Source: Acidocella sp.
Lineage (GTDB): Bacteria; Pseudomonadota; Alphaproteobacteria; Acetobacterales; Acetobacteraceae
NCBI RefSeq assembly: GCF_013044125.1
Contig: NZ_JABEVC010000201.1
Span: 1-34,551 of the forward strand
DNA: 34,551 bases
Direction of reading: 5' to 3'
Shown: positions 1 to 7,951 of the stretch, one piece after another
Numbering within the stretch: the stretch's first letter is position 1
Layout: every line of letters starts with the position of its first letter
Notes under the pieces: generated by a model
What the model was told of the DNA's origin: nothing
The model's database searches: none
Seen by the model: the letters and a program-made list of their open reading frames with translations, nothing else
Translations under genes and position numbers: made by a program

Positions 1-204
1 CCAGGACATTCGACGTACACCCAGCAACAATTTACCGCGTCATCGACGGATAACGAGCTTATGCCGGTTTTCTGTTCCGCTCAGCCGCACAGGCCAATTC
101 CAAAAAATTTGATTAGATAAAATTTTTTTTAGGAATCTTTAAGTAAATGTTGTAAAATAACTAGGATTGCACCTGAAAAACCATAAATGGACTAGAAGCA
201 TTTG
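1..204. other. Non-coding, AT-rich upstream region
   Basis: I see no convincing gene here. The first 100 bases have mixed composition. Bases 102-130 are almost pure A/T and contain an inverted repeat (AAAAAATTT at 102-110 against AAATTTTTT at 120-128), followed by further AT-rich sequence up to the promoter of the pilin gene. Such an AT-rich stretch could be intrinsically curved or bound by a nucleoid protein, but that is inference. Confidence 0.4.
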
Positions 205-234
205 TTTGACAAAATCCCCTAGTTTCCGTGTAGT
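205..234 (+). promoter_or_regulatory. Putative promoter of flp (copy 1 of a repeated element)
   Basis: A consensus -35 hexamer TTGACA lies at 206-211 and a -10-like TGTAGT at 229-234, spaced 17 bases apart. The 28 bases 205-232 recur at 711-738 with only three differences, including in the spacer. The element lies about 120 bases upstream of the pilin ATG, leaving a long leader. The promoter call rests on the -35 match and the repeated spacing. Confidence 0.55.
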
Positions 235-354
235 GGCAGCTGACCCTCATAGGGTTAACGTGGAAAGGAAGACTAAATTTTTTTTCATGTTATCATTTTG
301 GACCCTAGCTCGTCTTGCCACGGCTTTATCTGAATACTGAAAAGGACGTAATCC

Positions 355-543
355 ATGCTCGTCAACTATGTGCGCACCGCTCTCGCTCTCAAGCTCAACG
401 AACTGAAGTTCGACAAACGCGCCGTCACCGCGATTGAATACGCGCTGATCGCCGCCCTCATCGCCGTCGTCATCATTGGCGCTGTCACCGCGCTTGGAAC
501 TGGTGTTAAAAGCACCTTCAACACGGTCGCCGCCGAGCTCTAA
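355..543 (+). CDS. flp: Flp/Fap-type prepilin (major Tad pilin)
   Basis: Encodes a 62-residue type IVb prepilin, the structural subunit of the Tad (tight adherence) pilus. A charged leader of about 23 residues is followed by the Flp signature VTAIEYALIAA and one hydrophobic helix (about residues 24-45), as expected for a pilin held in the inner membrane before assembly. The processing motif puts Glu at +5 (E28) and Tyr at +6 (Y29), so cleavage would follow A23; most Flp pilins have Gly there. AAGGA lies about 9 bases before the ATG. The gene has its own promoter and a strong terminator, so the abundant pilin is probably transcribed separately from the machinery genes. CpaA, encoded downstream, is the likely processing peptidase. 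Confidence 0.93.
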   Translation: MLVNYVRTALALKLNELKFDKRAVTAIEYALIAALIAVVIIGAVTALGTGVKSTFNTVAAEL

Positions 544-575
544 TCGCCAAAAGTTTCATCGCTTTTGGGTCAGGC

Positions 576-605
576 AACGGCCGGTGGTTATGCACCGGCC
601 GTTTT
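576..605 (+). terminator. Rho-independent terminator of flp
   Basis: A perfect 11-base-pair stem (AACGGCCGGTG at 576-586 against 593-603) with a 6-base loop ends in a short T run (602-605). It starts 32 bases after the pilin stop codon and would isolate flp from the downstream operon. Confidence 0.85.
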
Positions 606-682
606 GCTGCTTGCCGCATGGTCTGGCCCATGGCTGCCTGCGGAGGCTCTCGCTGCGGTGTGCAAAAATTACATCAACATTG

Positions 683-696
683 AGGTAAAATTACCT
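683..696. promoter_or_regulatory. Inverted repeat upstream of second promoter copy
   Basis: AGGTAA-AA-TTACCT is a 6-base palindrome with a 2-base spacer. It ends 15 bases before the -35 hexamer at 712-717, a place where an activator might bind. Copy 1 before flp has no such palindrome, so the two promoters may be controlled differently. The binding protein is unknown. Confidence 0.35.
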
Positions 697-710
697 GAAG
701 TGAAAGAATG

Positions 711-742
711 TTTGACAAAATGCCCTAAATTCCGTGTATTAT
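711..742 (+). promoter_or_regulatory. Putative promoter of the cpaA-tadD operon (copy 2 of the repeated element)
   Basis: TTGACA at 712-717 is followed after 17 bases by TGTATT (735-740), which overlaps TATTAT (737-742). Bases 711-738 match 205-232 at 25 of 28 positions. It faces cpaA, whose ATG lies about 335 bases downstream. Confidence 0.5.
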
Positions 743-1075
743 GGAACAACTATAATTGATCGGCGCAGCCAAGTAGAACTTGCCTGGCCTGTGTTTATCG
801 TAACGAGTTTGGCGTTTTCCGGCTGTGTTTTGGGAGATGAGGCACTAGAGAAATTTTTAAAGTTTATCGCTTATCTGTTTGAAAGCTTTTTTAAGCCAAA
901 CGCAATTCATGGCTTGTCCGGCTTAGCTGCTTGAATGCCTGTTGAATGGGCGGTGGTATGAAAGTTTTAACCCTTGTGGCTCGTTCATGCCGGTTGCTTG
1001 GCGGCGCGGTGGCGGTGAAACAAGGCCCGGTAAAAGGAATTTCGTGGGTATGCGGCGTTTTGTAGGGGCGGCATC

Positions 1076-1585
1076 ATGTTAACGGCGGTTCTGTCTTCCG
1101 GGGCGGCCCTCCTGCTTGTGTACGCGGCATTGCATGACCTTGCAGCCCGCACCGTTCCCAATTGGCTGCCCCTTGTTTTGCTGGTTTTCGGCCTGTGCGC
1201 GCGGGTAGCGGATCATAACCTTTTCAGCGGGCTGGCTGTTGCCGCTGCGGCCTTTTCCGTGCTGTTCATTGTCTGGCTGCTGGGCGCCATGGGCGGCGGG
1301 GATGTAAAGCTTTGGGCCGCCACTGTGCTGCTTATTCCACCTCTGCTGCAGCCAGAGCTCGCCTTTTTTCTCCATGTTTTCATTTTTGGCGGCATTCTGG
1401 CGGTAGTTTATCTGGCGCTTGGTTTTGTCGTCCACAAGCCGCGGGGCCGTAAGGCCGGCGGTCTGGTTTGGCGGCTGCTGCGGGCGGAGGCCTGGCGGAT
1501 TAGCCGGCGCGCGCCCCTGCCTTATGCCTGCGCCATTGCCGGCGGTGCCATCGCAACCCTTTTGCCTCTTTCTTTTCAGCGTTAG
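1076..1585 (+). CDS. cpaA: CpaA/TadV prepilin peptidase (A24 family)
   Basis: A 169-residue inner-membrane aspartic peptidase that removes the leader of Flp-type prepilins. Both catalytic aspartates of the A24 family are present: D21 in the HDLAARTVPNWL segment and D76 in the GGGDVKL (GxGD) motif. About five to six hydrophobic segments are seen. The length matches stand-alone CpaA/TadV enzymes, which lack the methylase domain of PilD. An AGGGG ribosome site precedes the ATG. It is the first gene of the assembly operon; cpaB starts 7 bases after its stop. Confidence 0.93.
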   Translation: MLTAVLSSGAALLLVYAALHDLAARTVPNWLPLVLLVFGLCARVADHNLFSGLAVAAAAFSVLFIVWLLGAMGGGDVKLWAATVLLIPPLLQPELAFFLHVFIFGGILAVVYLALGFVVHKPRGRKAGGLVWRLLRAEAWRISRRAPLPYACAIAGGAIATLLPLSFQR

Positions 1586-1592
1586 GTAGAAC

Positions 1593-2432
1593 ATGATTTT
1601 TCGTCTCGGCGTATTCGGGGTTCTGGTCGCAGCGCTGATCGCGGTCGCGCTCTTCGGTTTCTCCATTCTCAAGCAGTCGAAGCAGCAGCAAGTTGTGGCG
1701 CCGCCGGCGACTGAGCAAATCCTGGTCGCCTCCGCGCAGTTGCAGGGGGGCAGTCTTTTGCAGCCGGCGGACATTACCGCCGGCGCTGTGGCGGCCGGCA
1801 GTGCGCCGGCCGGGTCTGAGCAGGATACGCCGCAGAATCGTTCGGCGCTGATCGGCGCGATGATCCGCACCTCTCTCACCCCCGGTTCGCCCATTCTGGA
1901 TTCGGAGGTCATTCGTCCTGGCGACCACGGCTTTCTTGCCGCGGTGCTCATGCCCGGGATGCGGGCTGTCACCGTCGGCGTGGACAATATCTCCGGCGCG
2001 AACGGGTTAATCTGGCCGGGTGATAATGTGGATGTGCTGCTCACCCAGACGATCAGCGGCGCCCCCAGCGATAAGAGCATCGCCGCCGAGGTTGTGCTCA
2101 GCGATGTCCGTGTCATCGCAACGGGAGCCGAGCTGGTGAAAACCGCCGAAAACTCCCCGAACGGCACGCCCCCGGCGCAGACCGTCACCCTGGAAGTCAC
2201 CCAGGATCAGGCCGCCCGTATCCTGGTGGCCACCAATCTCGGAAAACTTTCGCTCATCGTGCATTCTTCCCAGGCCCGCGCGGGCGCCGTGCAGGTCAAC
2301 GCGCAGGCGCCGCAGCCTGTCTGGGCGGGAGACGTCTCCCCGGCTCTGGCCAACCAGCATCCTTCCGTGCCGCAGGTTTCAACCGTCAAGGTATTTCAGG
2401 GCACCCCCAACGAACAGGATTACAGCTTCTGA
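1593..2432 (+). CDS. cpaB: Tad pilus assembly protein CpaB/RcpC
   Basis: A 279-residue periplasmic protein anchored by one N-terminal helix (residues 5-25). A SAF domain follows (about 42-118), then the RcpC/CpaB core beginning MRAVTVGVDN at 123 and including the WPGDNVDVLL stretch (141-150) typical of the family. RcpC is thought to modify or stabilise the secretin pore, and SAF domains suggest peptidoglycan or carbohydrate contact. Length is normal. The stop overlaps the cpaC start (TGATG), so the two are probably translationally coupled. Confidence 0.93.
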   Translation: MIFRLGVFGVLVAALIAVALFGFSILKQSKQQQVVAPPATEQILVASAQLQGGSLLQPADITAGAVAAGSAPAGSEQDTPQNRSALIGAMIRTSLTPGSPILDSEVIRPGDHGFLAAVLMPGMRAVTVGVDNISGANGLIWPGDNVDVLLTQTISGAPSDKSIAAEVVLSDVRVIATGAELVKTAENSPNGTPPAQTVTLEVTQDQAARILVATNLGKLSLIVHSSQARAGAVQVNAQAPQPVWAGDVSPALANQHPSVPQVSTVKVFQGTPNEQDYSF

Positions 2433-3877
2433 TGACCGCCCCATCAAAACGCGGATATTTCCCGCTTGTTCTCGCCGCTGCATTTGGCTGCGTTCCTGTC
2501 CTGGCGCTGGCGCAGGAACAGCCTCAACCGCTTGACGGTTCAGCCTCCGCCGGCGTTTCGCCGCCGGTTGTCGCCACGGGCCCGGCCTTCTTCGGCGGCA
2601 TTTCCGTTGCCAAGGGCAGCGGCGAGCTGGTCAAGCTGCCGCATCCGGTCGCGAACATCTTCGCCGCGGACCCCAGTATCATCGAGGTGCGGCCAGCCAG
2701 CCCTAACACCATGTTTGTGTTCGGCAAAAGCATGGGCGAGACGACCATCGTCACGACCGACTCGGCCGGCAACACCATTGCCCAATATTCAGTCTCGGTC
2801 CGTCCATCGTCCTTCGTGAATGACCGTCTGCGCTCCCAGGCCAGAAAGTCCGCCCCCGGCAACAGCGTCACGGCTGAGGCCGAGCCTGGCGGCGTGGTCG
2901 TGCGCGGCACGGTGCGCACGCCAGAGCAGGCGGCCAATGTCATCGAACAGGCGAAGCTGATCTCCCCCACCGGCACGGTGGTTAATAATCTGCAGGTGCA
3001 GGAGCCGATCCAGGTCGAGCTGAAGGTCCGCATCGCCTCCATGTCGCGCAACATCACGCGTGAACTCGGGATCAACTGGAGCGCGGTTGCAACCAAAGGC
3101 TTCAATATCGGCAAATTCGCGCTCACCGGCTCAACAGCCTCTGCCGCTGCCTCGCTTTCCACCGCCACCCAGGGCGGGGTAGGCGTCACCTTCCCCGGCG
3201 GGAATTTCTCAGGCATCATCGACGCTCTGGCCACCGACAATTTGGCGCATATCCTGGCCGAGCCAACTTTAACAACGTTGAGCGGCACGCAGGCCAGTTT
3301 CCAGGTCGGCGGACAATTTCCCATCCCGGTCAGCTCAGGAAACGGTGTGGTAACGGTCAGTTTCAAGAATTACGGCGTTCTGCTCACCTTCGTCCCGACG
3401 GTGTTGTCCGATGGCCGGATCTCGCTGCAGGTGGCGCCGCAGCTCAGCGAGCTGAACTCAGCCAATTCATCGAGTGTTTCGACCGGCGCCACAGGCGGCC
3501 AGGTGTTCAACGTGCCCTCGCTCAATGTCACCGCGGCCTCCAGTACCGTCATTTTGGGCAGCGGCCAGGGCATGGCCATCGCCGGATTGCTGGAGGATCA
3601 GTCCAACCAGGTCGATAACGGCGTGCCGGGGCTGAGCGAAATCCCGATCGTCGGCGCCCTCTTCCGGGGCGATGCCTTTCAGCGCCAGCAGCAGGAAGTT
3701 GTGATCACGGTCACCCCCTATCTGGTCAACCCGGTCAACAACCCCGGCGCCCTGGCATCACCCGATGATGGCTGGACGCCGCCGAACGATCTGCAGCGTA
3801 TCCTGCTGCTGCGCGATAACGGCACCAACACAGCCAGCACCACCATTCCAGGCGATGCCGGGTTCATTGTTCAGTGA
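2432..3877 (+). CDS. cpaC: Tad pilus secretin CpaC/RcpA
   Basis: A 481-residue outer-membrane secretin through which the pilus leaves the cell. Residues 1-28 form a signal peptide with a likely cleavage site near ALAQ. An N-terminal pilus/secretin domain (about 53-125) is followed by a BON-like segment (about 130-190) and the secretin barrel domain (about 250-435), which ends in the conserved VPGLSEIPIVGALFRG stretch (418-433). Length is usual for CpaC. It starts inside the stop of cpaB and its own stop overlaps the next gene, so it sits in a coupled translation block. Confidence 0.94.
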   Translation: MTAPSKRGYFPLVLAAAFGCVPVLALAQEQPQPLDGSASAGVSPPVVATGPAFFGGISVAKGSGELVKLPHPVANIFAADPSIIEVRPASPNTMFVFGKSMGETTIVTTDSAGNTIAQYSVSVRPSSFVNDRLRSQARKSAPGNSVTAEAEPGGVVVRGTVRTPEQAANVIEQAKLISPTGTVVNNLQVQEPIQVELKVRIASMSRNITRELGINWSAVATKGFNIGKFALTGSTASAAASLSTATQGGVGVTFPGGNFSGIIDALATDNLAHILAEPTLTTLSGTQASFQVGGQFPIPVSSGNGVVTVSFKNYGVLLTFVPTVLSDGRISLQVAPQLSELNSANSSSVSTGATGGQVFNVPSLNVTAASSTVILGSGQGMAIAGLLEDQSNQVDNGVPGLSEIPIVGALFRGDAFQRQQQEVVITVTPYLVNPVNNPGALASPDDGWTPPNDLQRILLLRDNGTNTASTTIPGDAGFIVQ

Positions 3878-4194
3878 AAGGATCATTCCCCTTGCGCTCG
3901 CTGGCTTTTTTCTCATTTTGCGTAATGCTGCTCAGCCTGAGCGGCTGTGTGCTGGATCCATATCAGCGGCAGGGAACCTGGTCGGCGACAGGCGCCAGCA
4001 GGGAGGATATTGCCCAGCAGGTGGCCGATCCGGCGGATCTGATCAGCGGCAAGTCGGAGCCGTATTCCAATGGGGTGGCCGCTGCCGCCGGTGTTGACAA
4101 GGCGCTCGGCGCCAACGGCGCGGGCACGGCGGCAGGTCTGCAGACGCCGGTCAACCCGACCTCCGTTTTCACCAGCACGACGGTGGGTAACTAA
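3874..4194 (+). CDS. Small Tad-locus lipoprotein in the cpaD position
   Basis: A 106-residue predicted lipoprotein. A hydrophobic leader ends in the lipobox LSGC with C25 as the lipidated residue, followed by VLDPYQRQGTW. The GTG start is chosen because it overlaps the cpaC stop (GTGA), as elsewhere in the operon. It lies between cpaC and cpaE, where cpaD usually sits, but it is about half the usual CpaD length and I cannot see the CpaD core. It may be a reduced CpaD or a secretin pilotin-like lipoprotein; both are inference from position and lipobox. The C-terminal half is Ala/Gly/Thr-rich and looks disordered. Confidence 0.75.
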   Translation: MKGSFPLRSLAFFSFCVMLLSLSGCVLDPYQRQGTWSATGASREDIAQQVADPADLISGKSEPYSNGVAAAAGVDKALGANGAGTAAGLQTPVNPTSVFTSTTVGN

Positions 4195-4240
4195 AAATGC
4201 CTGACTTCACGGCAAAATTTTCTAACTTGAGGACGGCTGC

Positions 4241-5503
4241 ATGAACCAACAAGGTCCACGCGCAACCAGCCCGGACGGCGGGATGAGCAATCGGCCAGAC
4301 CGTCTGACCGTGCTCGCATTTCTGGGAGATCCGGCAACCGAACAAGTGTTGCGTGATGGCTTGGGCGACCAGGTTGCCAACGGCATGGACATACGGCGCG
4401 GCACGATCCGCACCGCCATCGCCGCGATGGCCAAGCTACAGACCCCGGAAGTGCTGATTGTTGATATCGCCGGCGAGGAGCAGCCGCTGCACGCGCTGGG
4501 CGAACTCTCCGACGTGGTGGAGCCCGGCGTGCGCGTGCTGGTCATCGGCGATACCGATGATGTCGATTTCTACCGCCATATCACCCGCGGCATGGGGGTG
4601 ATGGAGTACATCTTCAAACCCATCACGCGTGAGGCTGTGGCACGGTATTTCGCGCCGCTGGTCACCCGCAAAACCGTTGGCCAGGACGCCACCCGCGGCG
4701 GGCGCGTTATCGCTGTCATGGGTGCTCGCGGCGGCGTGGGCAGCACCACCATCGCCGGCAATCTCGCCTGGCTGCTGGGGGTCATCGCCAAGCGGCACAC
4801 GGTATTCCTGGAGTCAGATCTGCACATGGGTTCGGGCGCGCTGCTGCTGGGCGCCAAAACCGGCCCCGGCCTGCGCATGGCGCTGGAAACGCCGGACCGT
4901 ATCGACCCGCTGTTCGTCGAGCGCGCGGCCCAGCCGGTGGCGGAGCGCCTGCAGGTTCTCGCCTCGGAAGAGAAACTCAACGATCCGCTGAGCTATGCCC
5001 CAGGCGCCGCACGCCGGTTGATCGAAACGCTGCGTGTCCGTTATAATTTCATCATCCTGGACGTGCCGTTTCTGCCCATGCCGTGCAACCGGGAACTCAT
5101 CGAATATGCCCACCACCGCGTGATCGTCATGGACCCATCGCTGGCCAGCGTGCGCGACACATTGCGCCTGCTCGGCCTGCCCAACGGGCCGTGGCAGCCG
5201 CAAAGCCCCACCATTGTGCTCAACCGCCAGGGGCGTCCCGGCGGTCTCACCCGCAAGCAGATCGAGGATGCGCTCAAGGTGAAGATCGATGTCGTGATCC
5301 CCGACATCCCCAAGCAGCTGAACGAGAGCGCCAGCTTCGGCGACCCGGCGGTGGCAAGCTCCGGCCCGTTCCGCCAGGCGATCATAGATCTCTCGCGTGA
5401 AATCGGTTTCGTCGGTGGCCGGGAGGATGGCGGAGCCGTGGGCTCCGCCGCATCCGGCGGGGTAACGGGGCTGTTCAAAATGTTCGGTCTGCAAAAAGGT
5501 TAA
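4241..5503 (+). CDS. cpaE: CpaE/TadZ-type pilus positioning ATPase
   Basis: A 420-residue cytoplasmic protein with a receiver-like N-terminal domain (about 22-135, with D75 in VLIVDIAG where a receiver aspartate would lie) and a MinD/ParA-type ATPase domain (about 153-390). The P-loop GARGGVGSTT (161-170) has no lysine in the final GK position, as is usual in CpaE proteins, so ATP hydrolysis may be weak or absent. CpaE/TadZ proteins place the pilus machine at a cell pole. A GAGGA ribosome site precedes the ATG. The 46-base gap before it is the largest in the cpaA-tadD block. Confidence 0.93.
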   Translation: MNQQGPRATSPDGGMSNRPDRLTVLAFLGDPATEQVLRDGLGDQVANGMDIRRGTIRTAIAAMAKLQTPEVLIVDIAGEEQPLHALGELSDVVEPGVRVLVIGDTDDVDFYRHITRGMGVMEYIFKPITREAVARYFAPLVTRKTVGQDATRGGRVIAVMGARGGVGSTTIAGNLAWLLGVIAKRHTVFLESDLHMGSGALLLGAKTGPGLRMALETPDRIDPLFVERAAQPVAERLQVLASEEKLNDPLSYAPGAARRLIETLRVRYNFIILDVPFLPMPCNRELIEYAHHRVIVMDPSLASVRDTLRLLGLPNGPWQPQSPTIVLNRQGRPGGLTRKQIEDALKVKIDVVIPDIPKQLNESASFGDPAVASSGPFRQAIIDLSREIGFVGGREDGGAVGSAASGGVTGLFKMFGLQKG

Positions 5504-5507
5504 GACG

Positions 5508-6956
5508 ATGACTGACGGCAATATCCCTGTTTTCGGGCGGCGCCGGAACGAGCAACCGGTTCCTCCACCTGCTGTGCAGGTGTTTTCCTCCGCACCTCAG
5601 AGTATTCCAGCACTCCCGGTCTCCGCGCGCACAACCGCCGATGCGGCGGCCAGCGCCACCATCGCCGCCGCCGCCGCGCATGCCGCGGCCATCACCACCC
5701 GGGCGGATATTGCCGAACTGCGCGCGCTTTGCCTCGCCCGTATGGATGCCACCGCCGTCGCCAGCCTGCATCCTGATCGTCTGCTCATCGAGGTGGAACG
5801 GCTGATCTCCGATCTGGCAACCGAAAAGCGTGTTCAGCTGAATGGCCGCGAGCAGCGCAGCCTGGCGACCGAGCTGGTTGACGACATGCTGGGCCTCGGC
5901 CCGCTGGAGCCGCTGCTGCTGGATGATACGATCAACGACATCATGGTCAACGGCCCGGACCACACGTTTGTGGAGCGCGGCGGCAAGTTGATCCAGGTGC
6001 CGGTGCGCTTTCGCGACTGGACTCACCTCACCAACGTCTGCCAGCGCATCGCCGCCTCCGTTGGCCGACGTGTCGATGAAGCAAGCCCGATGTGCGATGC
6101 ACGCTTGAAGGACGGCTCACGCGTCAACATCATCCTCCCGCCGCTGGCGATTGACGGCCCCTCGCTCTCCATCCGTAAATTCTCTAAGAAACCGATCGAT
6201 TTTGACAAGCTGATCCAATACGGCTCGCTCACGCCGCCGATCGCGCGCATTCTGGAAATCGCGGCCCGCACAAGGCTGAATATCATCGTCTCCGGCGGCA
6301 CCGGCTCGGGCAAGACCACGATGATGAACGCGATGAGCCGCTTCATCGACCCTGCCGAGCGTGTCGTCACGGTGGAAGACGCCGCCGAGCTGCAACTGCA
6401 GCAGCCGCATGTGGTGCGCCTGGAAACCCGCCCGGCCAGCCTGGAGGGCAAGGGCGAGGTCAACGCCCGCGATCTCGTGCGTAACGCGCTGCGTATGCGG
6501 CCGGACCGCATCATCATCGGTGAGGTCCGCGGCGCCGAGGCGTTTGACATGTTGCAGGCCATGAACACCGGCCATGATGGCTCGATGTCCACCATTCACG
6601 CCAACAACACGCGCGATGCGCTGGCGCGTATCGAGAACATGGTCCAGATGTCGAGCATGGGCCTCTCGCCGAAGGCCATCCGCACGCAGGTGGTCGCCGC
6701 GGTGAATATCATCGTGCAGGTGGAGCGCCAGCGCGACGGCGGCCGGCGCGTCACCCAGGTCACTGAAATCGCGGGCATTGAAGGTGAGACCCAGTTGCTG
6801 AACGACATCTTCAAGTTTGAAGTCACGGGCGAGACAGCCACCGGGAAGCTGACCGGCCGCTACGAGGTAAGCCGCATCCGTTCGGCCTTTCATGAACGGC
6901 TGCAATATTTCGGTCTCGACCGTTCATGGATGGCCGCGTTGGATGACATCGGATGA
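5508..6956 (+). CDS. cpaF: CpaF/TadA pilus assembly ATPase
   Basis: A 482-residue secretion ATPase of the type II/IV superfamily that drives Flp pilus assembly from the cytoplasmic side of the inner membrane. Visible motifs are the Walker A GGTGSGKT (263-270), the Walker B region RIIIGEVRG (334-342) and the His box GHDGSMSTIHAN (355-366). The N-terminal 65 residues are Ala/Pro-rich and low complexity, followed by the usual N-terminal domain of CpaF. It starts 4 bases after cpaE and its stop overlaps tadB (ATGA). Confidence 0.95.
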   Translation: MTDGNIPVFGRRRNEQPVPPPAVQVFSSAPQSIPALPVSARTTADAAASATIAAAAAHAAAITTRADIAELRALCLARMDATAVASLHPDRLLIEVERLISDLATEKRVQLNGREQRSLATELVDDMLGLGPLEPLLLDDTINDIMVNGPDHTFVERGGKLIQVPVRFRDWTHLTNVCQRIAASVGRRVDEASPMCDARLKDGSRVNIILPPLAIDGPSLSIRKFSKKPIDFDKLIQYGSLTPPIARILEIAARTRLNIIVSGGTGSGKTTMMNAMSRFIDPAERVVTVEDAAELQLQQPHVVRLETRPASLEGKGEVNARDLVRNALRMRPDRIIIGEVRGAEAFDMLQAMNTGHDGSMSTIHANNTRDALARIENMVQMSSMGLSPKAIRTQVVAAVNIIVQVERQRDGGRRVTQVTEIAGIEGETQLLNDIFKFEVTGETATGKLTGRYEVSRIRSAFHERLQYFGLDRSWMAALDDIG

Positions 6957-7942
6957 TCGTTAACGAACTCATCTTCCTCTTCGCGGTCATCCTCGTCCTG
7001 CTGGTTGTGGCCGGAGGTCTGCTCATCTCCATCCTGCGCAGCTATGACAGGCAGCAAAAGCTCAAACTGCGCATGCAGGATGTCATCGCGCCGGGGGACC
7101 GCCCGCTCAAACCCGTGGCGGAAGAGATCTCGCTCACCCACAAGGTCTCGAAAACCCAGGAATTCAAGGAAAAAGCCGCCGGATTTATCGGCGTCGATCT
7201 GCGCCAGGCGGAAACCTACCCGATCAAATGGTGGCTGGTTCCACCGCTCACCCTGGCCCTTACCATGGTCGTCGTGGCGATGGCCGTGCATCCCCTGGGC
7301 GATTACAAAATTCTCGTTTTCCTGCTTATCTATGTCTGTTCGCCGTTCATCTGGCTGCTGCTAACGAAATTCGTCTTCAACTGGTTCACCAACCGGCGGA
7401 ACGCCAAGCTGCTGGAGCAATTTCCTGATGCGCTCAGCACCATCGTCCGTTGCGTGCGCGTCGGCATTCCCATGGGTGAAGCCCTGCGCACGGTCGCACG
7501 TGACGCGCAGGAACCGACCAAGACCGAGTTTGACATTCTGGCGGACAAAGTCTCCATCGGCATCCCGCTGGATGTCGCCTTGCGGGAGTTGTCGCAGCGC
7601 ATCAAGCTCACCGAGTACCAGTTTTTTGCAACGGCGCTCACACTCCAGGCTCGCTCCGGCGGCGGCATCACGCAGACGCTGGAAACCCTGGCCGATGTCA
7701 TCCGCAAGCGCGTCGGGCTGAAGGCGCGCGGCTATGCCCTTACCGCGGAGGCCCGCACCAGCGCGCTGATCCTCTCGGTTTTGCCGTTCATCGCCGGCAC
7801 CGCGATTTTCGTGATGCAGGGGCAGTATATTACCATGCTGTTCACCACGAAAAGCGGTGAATCCGTACTGGGCATCGCCATCCTGCTGATGATGATCGGC
7901 ATGGGGACCATTCAGTACATGATCAGCAACGTTCTGAAGTAG
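6953..7942 (+). CDS. tadB: Tad inner-membrane platform protein TadB
   Basis: A 329-residue polytopic membrane protein of the type II secretion F family. It has an N-terminal transmembrane helix (about 5-27), two helices near 90-140, a cytoplasmic T2SSF domain (about 160-290) and C-terminal helices. With TadC it forms the platform that the CpaF ATPase acts on. The ATG overlaps the cpaF stop, and tadC follows after 9 bases. Confidence 0.93.
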   Translation: MIVNELIFLFAVILVLLVVAGGLLISILRSYDRQQKLKLRMQDVIAPGDRPLKPVAEEISLTHKVSKTQEFKEKAAGFIGVDLRQAETYPIKWWLVPPLTLALTMVVVAMAVHPLGDYKILVFLLIYVCSPFIWLLLTKFVFNWFTNRRNAKLLEQFPDALSTIVRCVRVGIPMGEALRTVARDAQEPTKTEFDILADKVSIGIPLDVALRELSQRIKLTEYQFFATALTLQARSGGGITQTLETLADVIRKRVGLKARGYALTAEARTSALILSVLPFIAGTAIFVMQGQYITMLFTTKSGESVLGIAILLMMIGMGTIQYMISNVLK

Positions 7943-7951
7943 CCAGGTATC

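Larger units (their letters stand above)
606..1075. other. 470-base gap between flp and cpaA
   Basis: I find no supportable gene. One frame stays open at 734-934 (66 codons), but its GTG start falls inside the -10 region of the promoter element and its product has no recognisable features. The gap holds an inverted repeat at 683-696 and the second promoter-like element at 711-742. The leader from there to cpaA is about 330 bases and is AT-richer than the genes. Confidence 0.5.

Noticed and set aside
734-934. A 66-codon frame in the flp-cpaA gap, slightly lipoprotein-like (SGC)
   Set aside because: Its GTG start lies within the -10 region of the promoter element, no ribosome site is present and no usable internal start follows.
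1079-2200. A 373-codon minus-strand frame across cpaA and cpaB
   Set aside because: It crosses two well-supported genes in the opposite direction, with no domain and no ribosome site.
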